A stretch of 51,710 nucleotides of DNA from Prevotella sp. (lineage in GTDB: Bacteria > Bacteroidota > Bacteroidia > Bacteroidales > Bacteroidaceae), in the NCBI GenBank assembly GCA_017428055.1, contig JAFRRN010000010.1, positions 1-51,710 on the forward strand, given 5' to 3'. The number at the start of each line of letters is the position of its first letter. The first letter of the stretch is position 1. Below, in pieces: positions 15,016-24,176 of this stretch. The notes under the pieces are model-generated. The model saw only the letters and a program-made list of their open reading frames with translations. It ran no database searches and was not told the DNA's origin. The translations under genes were made by a program, and so were the position numbers.

Positions 15016-15120
15016 GTCAACTGGTAGTATAAATAAGCAACAACAACTGTCAACTGAGAATAATAATAAGTATTAACCAAAGTCAACCGCAAATACAAAT
15101 AATGCTCGAAGTAGTCAACC
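15016..15120. repeat. Degenerate 33-bp tandem array with iterated GTCAAC
   Basis: GTCAAC recurs at 15016, 15049, 15082 and 15114, at steps of 33, 33 and 32 bp. Each is followed by an A/T-rich stretch with partly conserved ATAATAAG-like positions. The array ends 67 bp before the -33 box of the CE1 gene promoter. It may be a worn minisatellite or a set of helically phased regulator sites. Confidence 0.55.
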
Positions 15121-15186
15121 AGAATCGTTAAACTACACATAATCGTTTCCATTTTCACATTCATTATTGAAACTTGCGTTTGTTTC

Positions 15187-16453
<1,267 letters not shown>

Positions 16454-16460
16454 GTGATAC

Positions 16461-16497
16461 AACAAAGATTCCCGTTCGATAAGCGGGAATCTTTGTT
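16461..16497 (+). terminator. Rho-independent terminator of the CE1 gene
   Basis: Perfect 14-bp stem (16461-16474 with 16484-16497) and 9-nt loop, followed on the plus strand by the U-rich CTTTCTTTC. It begins 8 bp after the stop codon. It lies between convergent genes, but the minus-strand side has no uridine tract. Confidence 0.9.
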
Positions 16498-16579
16498 CTT
16501 TCTTTCGAGCGAAAAAACGATTAGGGTATTTCGTGCCTAATCTGCCACACGTTAGGTTTTTCGGCAACTATGACTCATA

Positions 16580-18142
16580 TTACGGACAAACCGCACGGAT
16601 GGTCATCCCAACGTATCTGTCTTCCCACGTTTTGTATGCCTCTCCCCAAAACGAATGGATTGAATAACAGATGGCATGTTGATTGGCGCCTGGACTCAAG
16701 TCCGTTGTCCAACAGTATATTTCGTCCACCACACGAGTTGACCCCGTATGAGGAAAATAGATGTAGTTTCCGTTAGGTCCCGTCGCTTTCATCACAGTAT
16801 GACCATTTAGCGATACGTTTTCGAAAGTGCAGTTATCCACCAGTTCCTGAAACTCCTCTGGAGTAGGCATGCGCCAGCTGCCTCCCATGAAGGCATGTGC
16901 CGCGTCATCCTCAAGATCAAGTCGTGTCTTTCCGTCCACCTCGCCCCATTCACTGTCGGTAACGTATTTGGTGAATGCCCCTTCGCCCGCTTCCTTGCAG
17001 AACTTATAATTCCCCCATTCGTAACGCCCTTGCTTGGGTGTCAACTCTCCCCAAGCGATGAAATAGCCGTTTTCAGTCTCCGTGCGGGCTCCTAAATTAG
17101 CCGATGCCCAGCGCACAGACAGCCCGAGGTCTACAGCCTTGATGTCGCTGGGCTTGGGCAGGGGTTGCAAGTCCACCATAGCCATACGCAGGAAATGGGA
17201 TGCATGGTCTATCGAATCCTGTAGTTCTAAATTCACCTCGTTGATGAGGCCTAAGTAGGCATGTTTCTTCTGTCCGTCGTTCTCTACCACGTAGGCTCTC
17301 ATGGCAATAGCACGCTGATGGTTCTTTTCAAGAGTCTGATAGCTTTCTGCGGTGTATTCCTCGGGATTGATGGTGCTCAGCAGCTTTTGAGCTTCCGCTA
17401 TGTTGCGGTCGAGGACGTTTAGTTTCAGATACACGGTGTCAGGCATTGCCCCCCGTTCTTTGACAGGACGTATAGGCAATCCATCGCTTCTGTTAACCTC
17501 CCAAAAGGTCGAAACATCTATCATGTCGATGGTGAAGACTTTCAACGCCCTGGTCTTCGCGCAATCCTTGCACCACATCTTGGTGTCGTTGTCCCAAGTA
17601 ATCAGCTCGTTACCCTGCATTCGCCCGGTAGACGGAAAGAATACCGTGTTGCCGTTAGGTCCTATCAGCAGGTAACCGAAAACGCCGTTCCTGATGGTGG
17701 GTCTCATCCTACAACAGTTGCGGTCGGTAGTATACGTGTCATAAAGGAGTTTCACCTCGTCTACCGTCGGCATTCGCCATCCTTCGCCTAAAACAACCGT
17801 TGCAGCATCGTCTTGGGGCTGAAGAAACCCATTCTCTTTATAATACAATGTGGAGGTTTGCAACTTGTATGTATCCCAAGAATAAACCTCCTTTGGCTCC
17901 GTTTCACCCCAAGCAAAGAAGTCGCCCGTGTCCTCGGGGCGCTTGGCACCTAAGTTCTTGGTGGCAATCATGAAATTGCCAATACCGAAGTCTACGTAGT
18001 CGTCATTCGTCTCGTACTCGGCATACTTGACAATAGGTTCTTTAGGTTCGGGCTGCGGTTCGGGAACAACATCCTCATCCTTCTGACATGACGAAAACAT
18101 GCACATCATGAGAGATAAAAACGCATAAAATACCTTTTTCAT
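16580..18142 (-). CDS. Lipoprotein with two Fib_succ_major-type paralogous domains
   Basis: 520 residues. A lipoprotein signal peptide ends in MFSSC (C19) and is followed by an acidic, proline-rich tether (DEDVVPEPQPEPKEP). Two related domains follow. The first, about 45-230, contains VDFGIGNFMIATKNLGA, WGETEPK and WRMPTVDEVKLL. The second, about 335-520, contains VDLGLSVRWASANLGA, WGELTPK and WRMPTPEEFQEL. Both match the repeat family first named for the Fibrobacter succinogenes major paralogous domain, found on surface proteins of fibre degraders. A helical segment (about 240-320) separates them. It is the last gene of the series that begins at susC, 15 bp after the BACON-type gene. Surface display and ligand binding are likely, but the ligand is unknown. 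Confidence 0.85.
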   Translation of the reverse strand: MKKVFYAFLSLMMCMFSSCQKDEDVVPEPQPEPKEPIVKYAEYETNDDYVDFGIGNFMIATKNLGAKRPEDTGDFFAWGETEPKEVYSWDTYKLQTSTLYYKENGFLQPQDDAATVVLGEGWRMPTVDEVKLLYDTYTTDRNCCRMRPTIRNGVFGYLLIGPNGNTVFFPSTGRMQGNELITWDNDTKMWCKDCAKTRALKVFTIDMIDVSTFWEVNRSDGLPIRPVKERGAMPDTVYLKLNVLDRNIAEAQKLLSTINPEEYTAESYQTLEKNHQRAIAMRAYVVENDGQKKHAYLGLINEVNLELQDSIDHASHFLRMAMVDLQPLPKPSDIKAVDLGLSVRWASANLGARTETENGYFIAWGELTPKQGRYEWGNYKFCKEAGEGAFTKYVTDSEWGEVDGKTRLDLEDDAAHAFMGGSWRMPTPEEFQELVDNCTFENVSLNGHTVMKATGPNGNYIYFPHTGSTRVVDEIYCWTTDLSPGANQHAICYSIHSFWGEAYKTWEDRYVGMTIRAVCP

Positions 18143-18157
18143 CTTATTCTTGTTTTA

Positions 18158-19816
18158 TTACATTTTCTTAGCTTTCATCGCGGCGGCATCAAATATCCAA
18201 ACACCGTCGTAAGATGTTACTACCAACTGGTCGGTGGCTGGCAGGAAATAGCAACTCTTCGCCTCGTTATTACCGATAAATCTGTGGTGTGTGCCAAAAA
18301 TGCCACGACCGTCAGTCATATCGAACAGTTCGAGGCAGCCGTCATACGAGCATATCTGATAGATGTAATCGCGCTCTGCCGTCAATTCGTCCCAAGCACA
18401 TTTTGAGCCTCGTGCCTCCATTTCAAGAACCTCGGAATACGACAAAGGCTCCAGACTGACCACGCACTCGCTGCCTGGGGCTGTACAAATGAAGGCTTTA
18501 TTGGCAAAGGGCGACATCTGTAAGTCCGTTAAGTTACCGCCAGCATAGTATTTGTCTGACTGGAAACTGGGGTGGACATTAACTTCAACAGGTTTCTGGT
18601 GCTGCCTGTTCACCCATTCCATAGGGCTATAGAGACGAGGATACATACTGGCATAAATGCGCGAGCCGTCGTAGTTGACATACAAGTGCTCAAACTTATG
18701 TTCAGTGTCATACCCGCTCAGCGTAATCTTGTCACCATTGGCACTATCGATATAACGCCATTCCATTCCCGTGCTACCATCCGATATCAGTCGCAGAATG
18801 CCAAAACCGTCCTTGGTGAACGCCACCTCGGAAGCATAGTTCGTAGGGTACTGCGGATGGGCATACGGCGAGGTTTCCTCTATCTGAATCGTCTTCACGA
18901 TCTCTCCCTTCGCAGGATCTACCACGCAGAAGTAATCCTGATTTCCCATCACATAGAGCAGCCCGTTATAAGGATTCATGCAGAGGTGAGTGGCAGCGTA
19001 TGGCATCTTCACACTCTTCATCTCCATCATGTCGTCAAGCGACAACTGCACCAGCCTTTTTTTGTTCGGCTCCCAGTCGTCAACGGCTATCCAGATGCTT
19101 TGCTTGTCGAGGGAGAGCGTAGTATTATTGATCCAACCATGCTCTTCGTCTAATAGAAACTTTTTCTGATAGAAAGGAACAGAGACTCCTATAGTACGCT
19201 CCTTCCAGTCACTCGCCGACTTGTAATCCACCCTCAACTTAATATCATTCCCAAGTTTAGAGACTTTCAACGGAAGTCGCCAGCGGAGTCCTTCCTCGTC
19301 TATCTTCTCTGCCTTGTCATCGATATAATAAAGCTCGCTGGCAGAGGAAACGAAAACCGCACCTACAGGCTTGTCGAAGAAAAACTCTACAGAGTCCCGT
19401 TCGCCGTTTATCACATTTCCAACAATGGCACGGGTGCCTACAAATTCTGCAGGCTTTTGACCTTGCTTGACTGTCAGCGTCAAGTCACTCCTTTGGGGAG
19501 TTGTAATAGTGACCGTTGCCTCACGGTCATAAGCAGCCGTGTTTTCCTGCCATTTTACGTTGATATTGGCACCTCCTATGCCCGAAGACGGCGATACAGA
19601 GAGCCTGTCGGCTGAAGAAGAAGTTGTCCACGATATGGCCATATCGGTATCAAGATAGATGTTCTCGAAACTGGCAGTATAATCAACCGTAATGCTATTC
19701 TTCTTCAGCTTGAATTCATGGGATGCAATGGTCATATTCTCAAAATGTTCATCGGAACACCCCGACAACACCAGCAATCCTACAAAAAGGAATAAAAAAT
19801 GACACTCTTTTTTCAT
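18158..19816 (-). CDS. BACON-type lipoprotein with C-terminal beta-propeller-like region
   Basis: 552 residues. Lipobox LLVLSGC (C20). Residues about 25-125 resemble a BACON/Ig-like domain (ISWTTSSSADRLSVSPSSGIGGANINVKW and TVTITTPQRSDLTLTVKQ). A second beta-sandwich (about 128-210) is followed by a region of about 330 residues with repeated patterns such as HLCMNPYNGLLYVMG, VDPAKGEIVKTIQI and HLYVNYDGSRIYASM. This suggests a YncE-like seven-bladed propeller. BACON domains in Bacteroidota are usually spacers or glycan-associated modules on surface proteins. The start follows the second CxxCH propeller gene by 8 bp, so the two are co-transcribed. No catalytic motif is visible. Confidence 0.8.
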   Translation of the reverse strand: MKKECHFLFLFVGLLVLSGCSDEHFENMTIASHEFKLKKNSITVDYTASFENIYLDTDMAISWTTSSSADRLSVSPSSGIGGANINVKWQENTAAYDREATVTITTPQRSDLTLTVKQGQKPAEFVGTRAIVGNVINGERDSVEFFFDKPVGAVFVSSASELYYIDDKAEKIDEEGLRWRLPLKVSKLGNDIKLRVDYKSASDWKERTIGVSVPFYQKKFLLDEEHGWINNTTLSLDKQSIWIAVDDWEPNKKRLVQLSLDDMMEMKSVKMPYAATHLCMNPYNGLLYVMGNQDYFCVVDPAKGEIVKTIQIEETSPYAHPQYPTNYASEVAFTKDGFGILRLISDGSTGMEWRYIDSANGDKITLSGYDTEHKFEHLYVNYDGSRIYASMYPRLYSPMEWVNRQHQKPVEVNVHPSFQSDKYYAGGNLTDLQMSPFANKAFICTAPGSECVVSLEPLSYSEVLEMEARGSKCAWDELTAERDYIYQICSYDGCLELFDMTDGRGIFGTHHRFIGNNEAKSCYFLPATDQLVVTSYDGVWIFDAAAMKAKKM

Positions 19817-19824
19817 TTTTCATG

Positions 19825-21303
19825 TTATTTGCGTACACCAAAGTTCTTGCGGGATTCATTGTTGATGATGCGACTGGCCTGATGGCCATCGAAGTGGGTT
19901 GGGCTGATAATGAAATCGGGTACATTAAAAGAAAGGAAACGGTCACGATAGAAACGGCGCGGATTGCGCTGCGGCAACATAAATGCCTTGCTGACAATGC
20001 CTTTGCCATTGACATGACAGAAATAGGGGCGCGTGAAGAGACCATCATCACGGCGGGAACTAAACACCATCCAGCGCGAGTTGGTACTCCAGTTGTGGAA
20101 CGATTCTGTGTCTTCTGAATTTGCCTCAACCATAGGGCGGCTCTCTCCTGTAGCGAGGTCAAGCAGGTAGAGGTCGGCCTCATGATGCCAGATGCTGAAC
20201 TGTCCGTAGTCGGAGAGTGTGTAGCACAGGAAACGTCCGTCGTAGGAGGGACGGGGGAAAGATACTGACTTATGTTGAGACACGGCATCGACAATGATGT
20301 CTATACGGTCGCCGAAGTTGCCCGTTGCGGGATCGAAATCGATACGGCAAAGGTTATAATGGATAGAATCAAGCTGGTGACTATCATCGGGGAGAGCGCG
20401 GGCGGCACAGAAATAGAGTGAACGACCATTGGCGGAAAAGACGGGATAGGTCTCATAGATGGAGTCTTGCTTGAGAAGTGGAGACAACAGCAGCTCATTT
20501 TTCTCAACGTCATAGACCTGAAGGTCGGAAGCGGTATCAAAAACCTCGATGCGGTTAGAGTCAGCACTATGGAATAACTGGCTCGTGGAGTTGGTGGAAT
20601 AAGCAATATAGCGACCCGAAGGATGCCAATAAGGATATACACACAGGCCAAGCGTCTGATTGGTCTTGGTGTTGTAAGCGGTGACAGGTTCATAATTCTG
20701 ACGCAGTAATGTGGCACCATGCGGACCACGGATATGGAGGCTCATATCGGCAGGGTTGCCACGGTTGAAGCTATGGCAGTTGACGCACCCCTCAAACTGG
20801 GTGTTCTCAATCAACGGACGCTCATCAAACGTGGAGAGATCGCGTTCGTAAATGCCCATCTTGCTCCATACCTCGTAGCCAGGTTCGATGAGGCGGTAGC
20901 AGAGACCGTAATCGATGCTGTCAGGACTGACGTAGATGGAGAAAGGGCGATAGGTGTGCCAACCATCTTCATATTTGGCAGAAACAGTTACACAGAGCGA
21001 ATCGCCACGATTCTGACCGAGGAGCGTATGCCAGTCGTCAATGTCGAAGTCTATCGATTCTTCGCCTTGGCAGTGCAAGTCGTGTCCGTGGCGGTCTGAA
21101 ATGACGGCATCAATGCGCAAAGCCGTCTCATCGGCCAAGCTAAAGTTGAGTGGTGCGATATTCACGGGTATGGTGACACCTATATAGTCGGGATAGATGT
21201 TAGGCTGAACAGTCTCCTGACGTGCGTCGCTAACAGTTTCGGAAGTGCAACCCATCAATCCCATCAACCCTATTAAAATATGTATATATAGAATCCTTTT
21301 CAT
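19825..21303 (-). CDS. PD40/TolB-like propeller lipoprotein with single CxxCH motif (copy 2)
   Basis: 492 residues. Lipobox GLMGC (C19). The N-terminal domain shares the block YPDYIGVTIPVNIAPLNF with the paralogue at 22658-24169. A single heme-c-type motif CVNCH (C173, C176, H177) follows a conserved Tyr/Leu/Ile/Glu segment (YRLIEPGYEVW). From about 215 to the end there are repeated PD40/WD40-like blades (YPYWHPSGRYIAYSTN, YPVFSANGRSLYFCA, FPRPSYDGRFLCYTL, NWSTNSRWMVFSSRR), as in TolB-like propellers. Its start overlaps the stop codon of the preceding membrane-protein gene (ATGA overlap at 21300-21303), so translation is probably coupled. The function is not established; the CxxCH could bind heme c or be structural. 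Confidence 0.85.
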   Translation of the reverse strand: MKRILYIHILIGLMGLMGCTSETVSDARQETVQPNIYPDYIGVTIPVNIAPLNFSLADETALRIDAVISDRHGHDLHCQGEESIDFDIDDWHTLLGQNRGDSLCVTVSAKYEDGWHTYRPFSIYVSPDSIDYGLCYRLIEPGYEVWSKMGIYERDLSTFDERPLIENTQFEGCVNCHSFNRGNPADMSLHIRGPHGATLLRQNYEPVTAYNTKTNQTLGLCVYPYWHPSGRYIAYSTNSTSQLFHSADSNRIEVFDTASDLQVYDVEKNELLLSPLLKQDSIYETYPVFSANGRSLYFCAARALPDDSHQLDSIHYNLCRIDFDPATGNFGDRIDIIVDAVSQHKSVSFPRPSYDGRFLCYTLSDYGQFSIWHHEADLYLLDLATGESRPMVEANSEDTESFHNWSTNSRWMVFSSRRDDGLFTRPYFCHVNGKGIVSKAFMLPQRNPRRFYRDRFLSFNVPDFIISPTHFDGHQASRIINNESRKNFGVRK

Positions 21304-22661
21304 TGCTTCGTGGAAATGTGAAGTAATAATTTGCCATAGTTTTCGCGGTCGCCCGTAAGCATATAGTAGGCCTTCAGATATTCGTATGCCATGCGATTAT
21401 CCGTGTTGCCATAATAGAGACTTTCGAGCATCTCACGGGTCACATGGTCGCTGAAGTAAAAGTTTTCTTTGTAGGCGAATTTACGTAGGCGTCCGTATTC
21501 GGGATGTTGGGCTATCGCCTTCTCATTCCCCAACAACGGCAGTGTCTCATTGGCCCATTCACGATAGAAAAGTGTTTTTTGCAATGCCGTGAGATATTTG
21601 CGAGCCACTTCGTAACTGCCGTTAATCAGGTTGGTCTCTGCCAGTCGTTTGTAGCATCGACCACTTTTCTGGAAGTCGAGTATGGCTTCCTGCGCCTCGA
21701 ACACCGTTCGCTGGGCAACGTTAATCATTCCCAACTGATAGAAAGCCTCGGCTGTAGGCAGAGGACTGGTGGCATCAGTCTTTACATCGGGCAGAAGACC
21801 TGCAATGCCGTTTTGATTATATTCGAACAAATGATTGGCAAGTAAACCGTGCATCGCCAAGGCAAGGTTCTGTACCGTCACTCCAATCTGGTTGTTAGGC
21901 TTTTCGGCGTTGATGGTCTCAAGTATACGGTTCCATTGCTGATGACGAGCCATGAAGTCATATTGCATCACTTTTTCTGCCTTGAAGTTGGCGTTCTTCC
22001 AAACGAGACATCCCATAATAACAGCAATAAGCGCAAAGGAGGCAAACGTCATTACAGGACGGCTCGAAGCTGTGATCCACTTATGGCAGGCACGGACCAT
22101 GAACGGGAGGATGATAGCAAGTAGCCATGCAGCATAGAGTAGCGCGGGGAACACTGTCGGATAACGATAGTAATGGCTACCGCCAAAGGCTATCCAATAG
22201 AGTATAGGAATGGCGATTATGAACGTGATACGTTGCAGCCATCCTTTGGGTATATGGAGACAGCCCCACATGGCGAGCTGCGTGAGCAGGACTGCCCAAA
22301 CGCCGCCCAGTAGCGCATTCTCGTCGAGCAGGAAGAGCCATAGCAAGAATGAAGGCACAAAGCTCAGGCCATAGAGCCATCCCCAGTTGGCTAAACGGAA
22401 CGTCAGCAGCTGCACCACCGAGAGCAGAAGCGCAATGATAAATGCCCCCACCCAAGCAAAAAGGAAGAACTGTGTGCAGAAGCGTCCCAGCAGGTCGGCT
22501 ACGCCTCCTGGCAGTTTGACAATGTCCCACACGTAAGTGCTATCGAAGAGAAAAAGTTGGTACTGCTCCTGATAATGCAGATGATGCGGATAGGCCATTC
22601 CGAAAAAGAGAAATACTGCCAATCCGAAGAGGAACGTGCATGTAATATGTAAATACTTCAT
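21300..22661 (-). CDS. Polytopic membrane protein with helical C-terminal domain (DUF6057-like, copy 2)
   Basis: 453 residues. About seven to nine transmembrane segments occupy residues 1-225. A soluble helical region (about 235-453) follows, with TPR-like phrases (AEAFYQLGMINVAQRTVFEAQEAILDF, GSYEVARKYLTALQKTLFYREWANE). A second, longer member of the same type lies at 24177-25952; both share the layout of membrane part then helical repeats and the phrase about tyrosine/phenylalanine after ALQK or ILHH. I associate it from memory with the Bacteroidota family DUF6057. The start overlaps the preceding lipoprotein gene by 4 bp (22658-22661), and the stop overlaps the next. The strict alternation with CxxCH propellers suggests that the two products work as a pair in the envelope. 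Confidence 0.75.
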   Translation of the reverse strand: MKYLHITCTFLFGLAVFLFFGMAYPHHLHYQEQYQLFLFDSTYVWDIVKLPGGVADLLGRFCTQFFLFAWVGAFIIALLLSVVQLLTFRLANWGWLYGLSFVPSFLLWLFLLDENALLGGVWAVLLTQLAMWGCLHIPKGWLQRITFIIAIPILYWIAFGGSHYYRYPTVFPALLYAAWLLAIILPFMVRACHKWITASSRPVMTFASFALIAVIMGCLVWKNANFKAEKVMQYDFMARHQQWNRILETINAEKPNNQIGVTVQNLALAMHGLLANHLFEYNQNGIAGLLPDVKTDATSPLPTAEAFYQLGMINVAQRTVFEAQEAILDFQKSGRCYKRLAETNLINGSYEVARKYLTALQKTLFYREWANETLPLLGNEKAIAQHPEYGRLRKFAYKENFYFSDHVTREMLESLYYGNTDNRMAYEYLKAYYMLTGDRENYGKLLLHISTKQ

Positions 22662-24169
22662 TTGAATACCTTACTGAATTCGTCGACGCTGATTCTGACA
22701 GGCTCAACCATAAACTCTGGACGGTTATAGCTCTTCAGGAGTTGGATATGTTGTTCGGGGTCTTCTTGTGGCAAGAGGAATGCCTTTTCTACTTTCCCGT
22801 TGTTGAAATAGGCGAAATAGACTCGGCTGTAATTGTCGTCATCACGACGGCTGGCAAGCATAATCCAATGACCATTGCTTGACCATGTAGGGTAGCTGTC
22901 GGAATAGCCGTCGCTGTTAAGGAGGGAGAGATCGAGAGCGGAAGAGGTTTCCGCTGTGAGGGCTGTTCCTGTGTACTGGTCCATCGGAATACAGACGATG
23001 TCGGCATCATGGTGTCTGCTATGGAAACAGCCATATTGCCCCAGGGCAAACAACAGATAGCCTCCATCGGGGCTGATGCGTGGCAGCGAGACGCTCTTAT
23101 CAGCCGATGCTGCATCATAGACGAGTTCCTCATCACCGAAGCCATGAGTTGCCAAATCGAAAGAACGGCGATAAAGGTTGTATTGTATTTTCGCGTAGGT
23201 AGACCGAATATCCTTATCGCTCATCTCTTCTGGGAGCGGCACTGACTTGCAGTAATAGAGGTATTTGCCATCAGGCGACCACGTAGGATAGACCTCTAAA
23301 AGAGTGGAATCATTCGAGACGATGCTCACCGAGTCGGTCTCCACATCGTAGAGAATCATGTCGCTCTCAAGGTCGTAAACTTCAATCTTGTTGGGATTGG
23401 CCGTATGGAATGCCTGTCGTGTCTTGTTGGTAGAGAAGGCTATCAGCTTGGCAGTAGGATGCCATGACGGATAGACACCTCCTGAGATGGTATAGTCACG
23501 CTTCATATTGACTTTCGAGATCTTACCATCATTTACAATAACAGTACCAGCATTAGAGAGTCGCACATGGAACAGCATGTTGTCGGTCTTGTAGTTCTGA
23601 TAGCTGTGGCAGTTGATGCATTGGCCAATTGTTCTGTCGTTCATGGTAATCTCGTTGTTGAAGATCTGGGTCTCTTCAAATGTAGTGAGGTTGCGCTGGG
23701 CAATCTCCATATAGGTCCATGCCACATACGATGGTTCGATAAGGCGATACGAAAGGTATTCGTCGATAGGCTCTTTAGCCACATGTATCTCAAACGGACT
23801 GAACGACAGCCATTCGTCTGCCTTCTGACCCCACACCTCGACTTTGATACTCTTGCCCTTTGAGGCATCGAGCATGTCGTGCCAATCCGATTCGGGTATC
23901 TGAACTTTCACACCATTGCCGTAGGTCTGCTGTTGACCATCGGGGGTGGTAAAACGTGCCACACACCCCTCGTATTCGTCTGCCGGGAGCATGAAGTTGA
24001 GCGGAGCAATATTGCAAGGCACAGTGACATTGCAATAATCAGGGAAGATGGTAGGCAGACACTTAGCCTCTTTGGTTGAAGAAGGCACATTAGGGTGATT
24101 TGTGCACGATGCCAACAACAGCACGGCTACAGCTAATAGCTGGAAATAAGGATGGATATATCTTTTCAT
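22658..24169 (-). CDS. PD40/TolB-like propeller lipoprotein with single CxxCH motif (copy 1)
   Basis: 503 residues from the ATG at 24169, which gives a proper lipoprotein signal (MKRYIHPYFQLL...LLASC, C22). A start at 24271 would run 95 bp into the upstream gene and was rejected. The N-terminal domain has FPDYCNVTVPCNIAPLNF, matching copy 2, then YRLIEPSYVAW and one CINCH motif (C184, C187, H188). PD40 blades follow (YPSWHPTAKLIAFSTN, YPTWSPDGKYLYYCK, LPRISPDGGYLLFAL, YPTWSSNGHWIMLASRR). An additional N-terminal cysteine pair (near C46 and C52) could form a disulfide. The gene begins 7 bp after the first membrane-protein gene and overlaps the second by 4 bp. The role is unknown; outer-membrane or periplasmic placement follows from the lipobox. 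Confidence 0.85.
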   Translation of the reverse strand: MKRYIHPYFQLLAVAVLLLASCTNHPNVPSSTKEAKCLPTIFPDYCNVTVPCNIAPLNFMLPADEYEGCVARFTTPDGQQQTYGNGVKVQIPESDWHDMLDASKGKSIKVEVWGQKADEWLSFSPFEIHVAKEPIDEYLSYRLIEPSYVAWTYMEIAQRNLTTFEETQIFNNEITMNDRTIGQCINCHSYQNYKTDNMLFHVRLSNAGTVIVNDGKISKVNMKRDYTISGGVYPSWHPTAKLIAFSTNKTRQAFHTANPNKIEVYDLESDMILYDVETDSVSIVSNDSTLLEVYPTWSPDGKYLYYCKSVPLPEEMSDKDIRSTYAKIQYNLYRRSFDLATHGFGDEELVYDAASADKSVSLPRISPDGGYLLFALGQYGCFHSRHHDADIVCIPMDQYTGTALTAETSSALDLSLLNSDGYSDSYPTWSSNGHWIMLASRRDDDNYSRVYFAYFNNGKVEKAFLLPQEDPEQHIQLLKSYNRPEFMVEPVRISVDEFSKVFK

Positions 24170-24176
24170 TGTTTTC

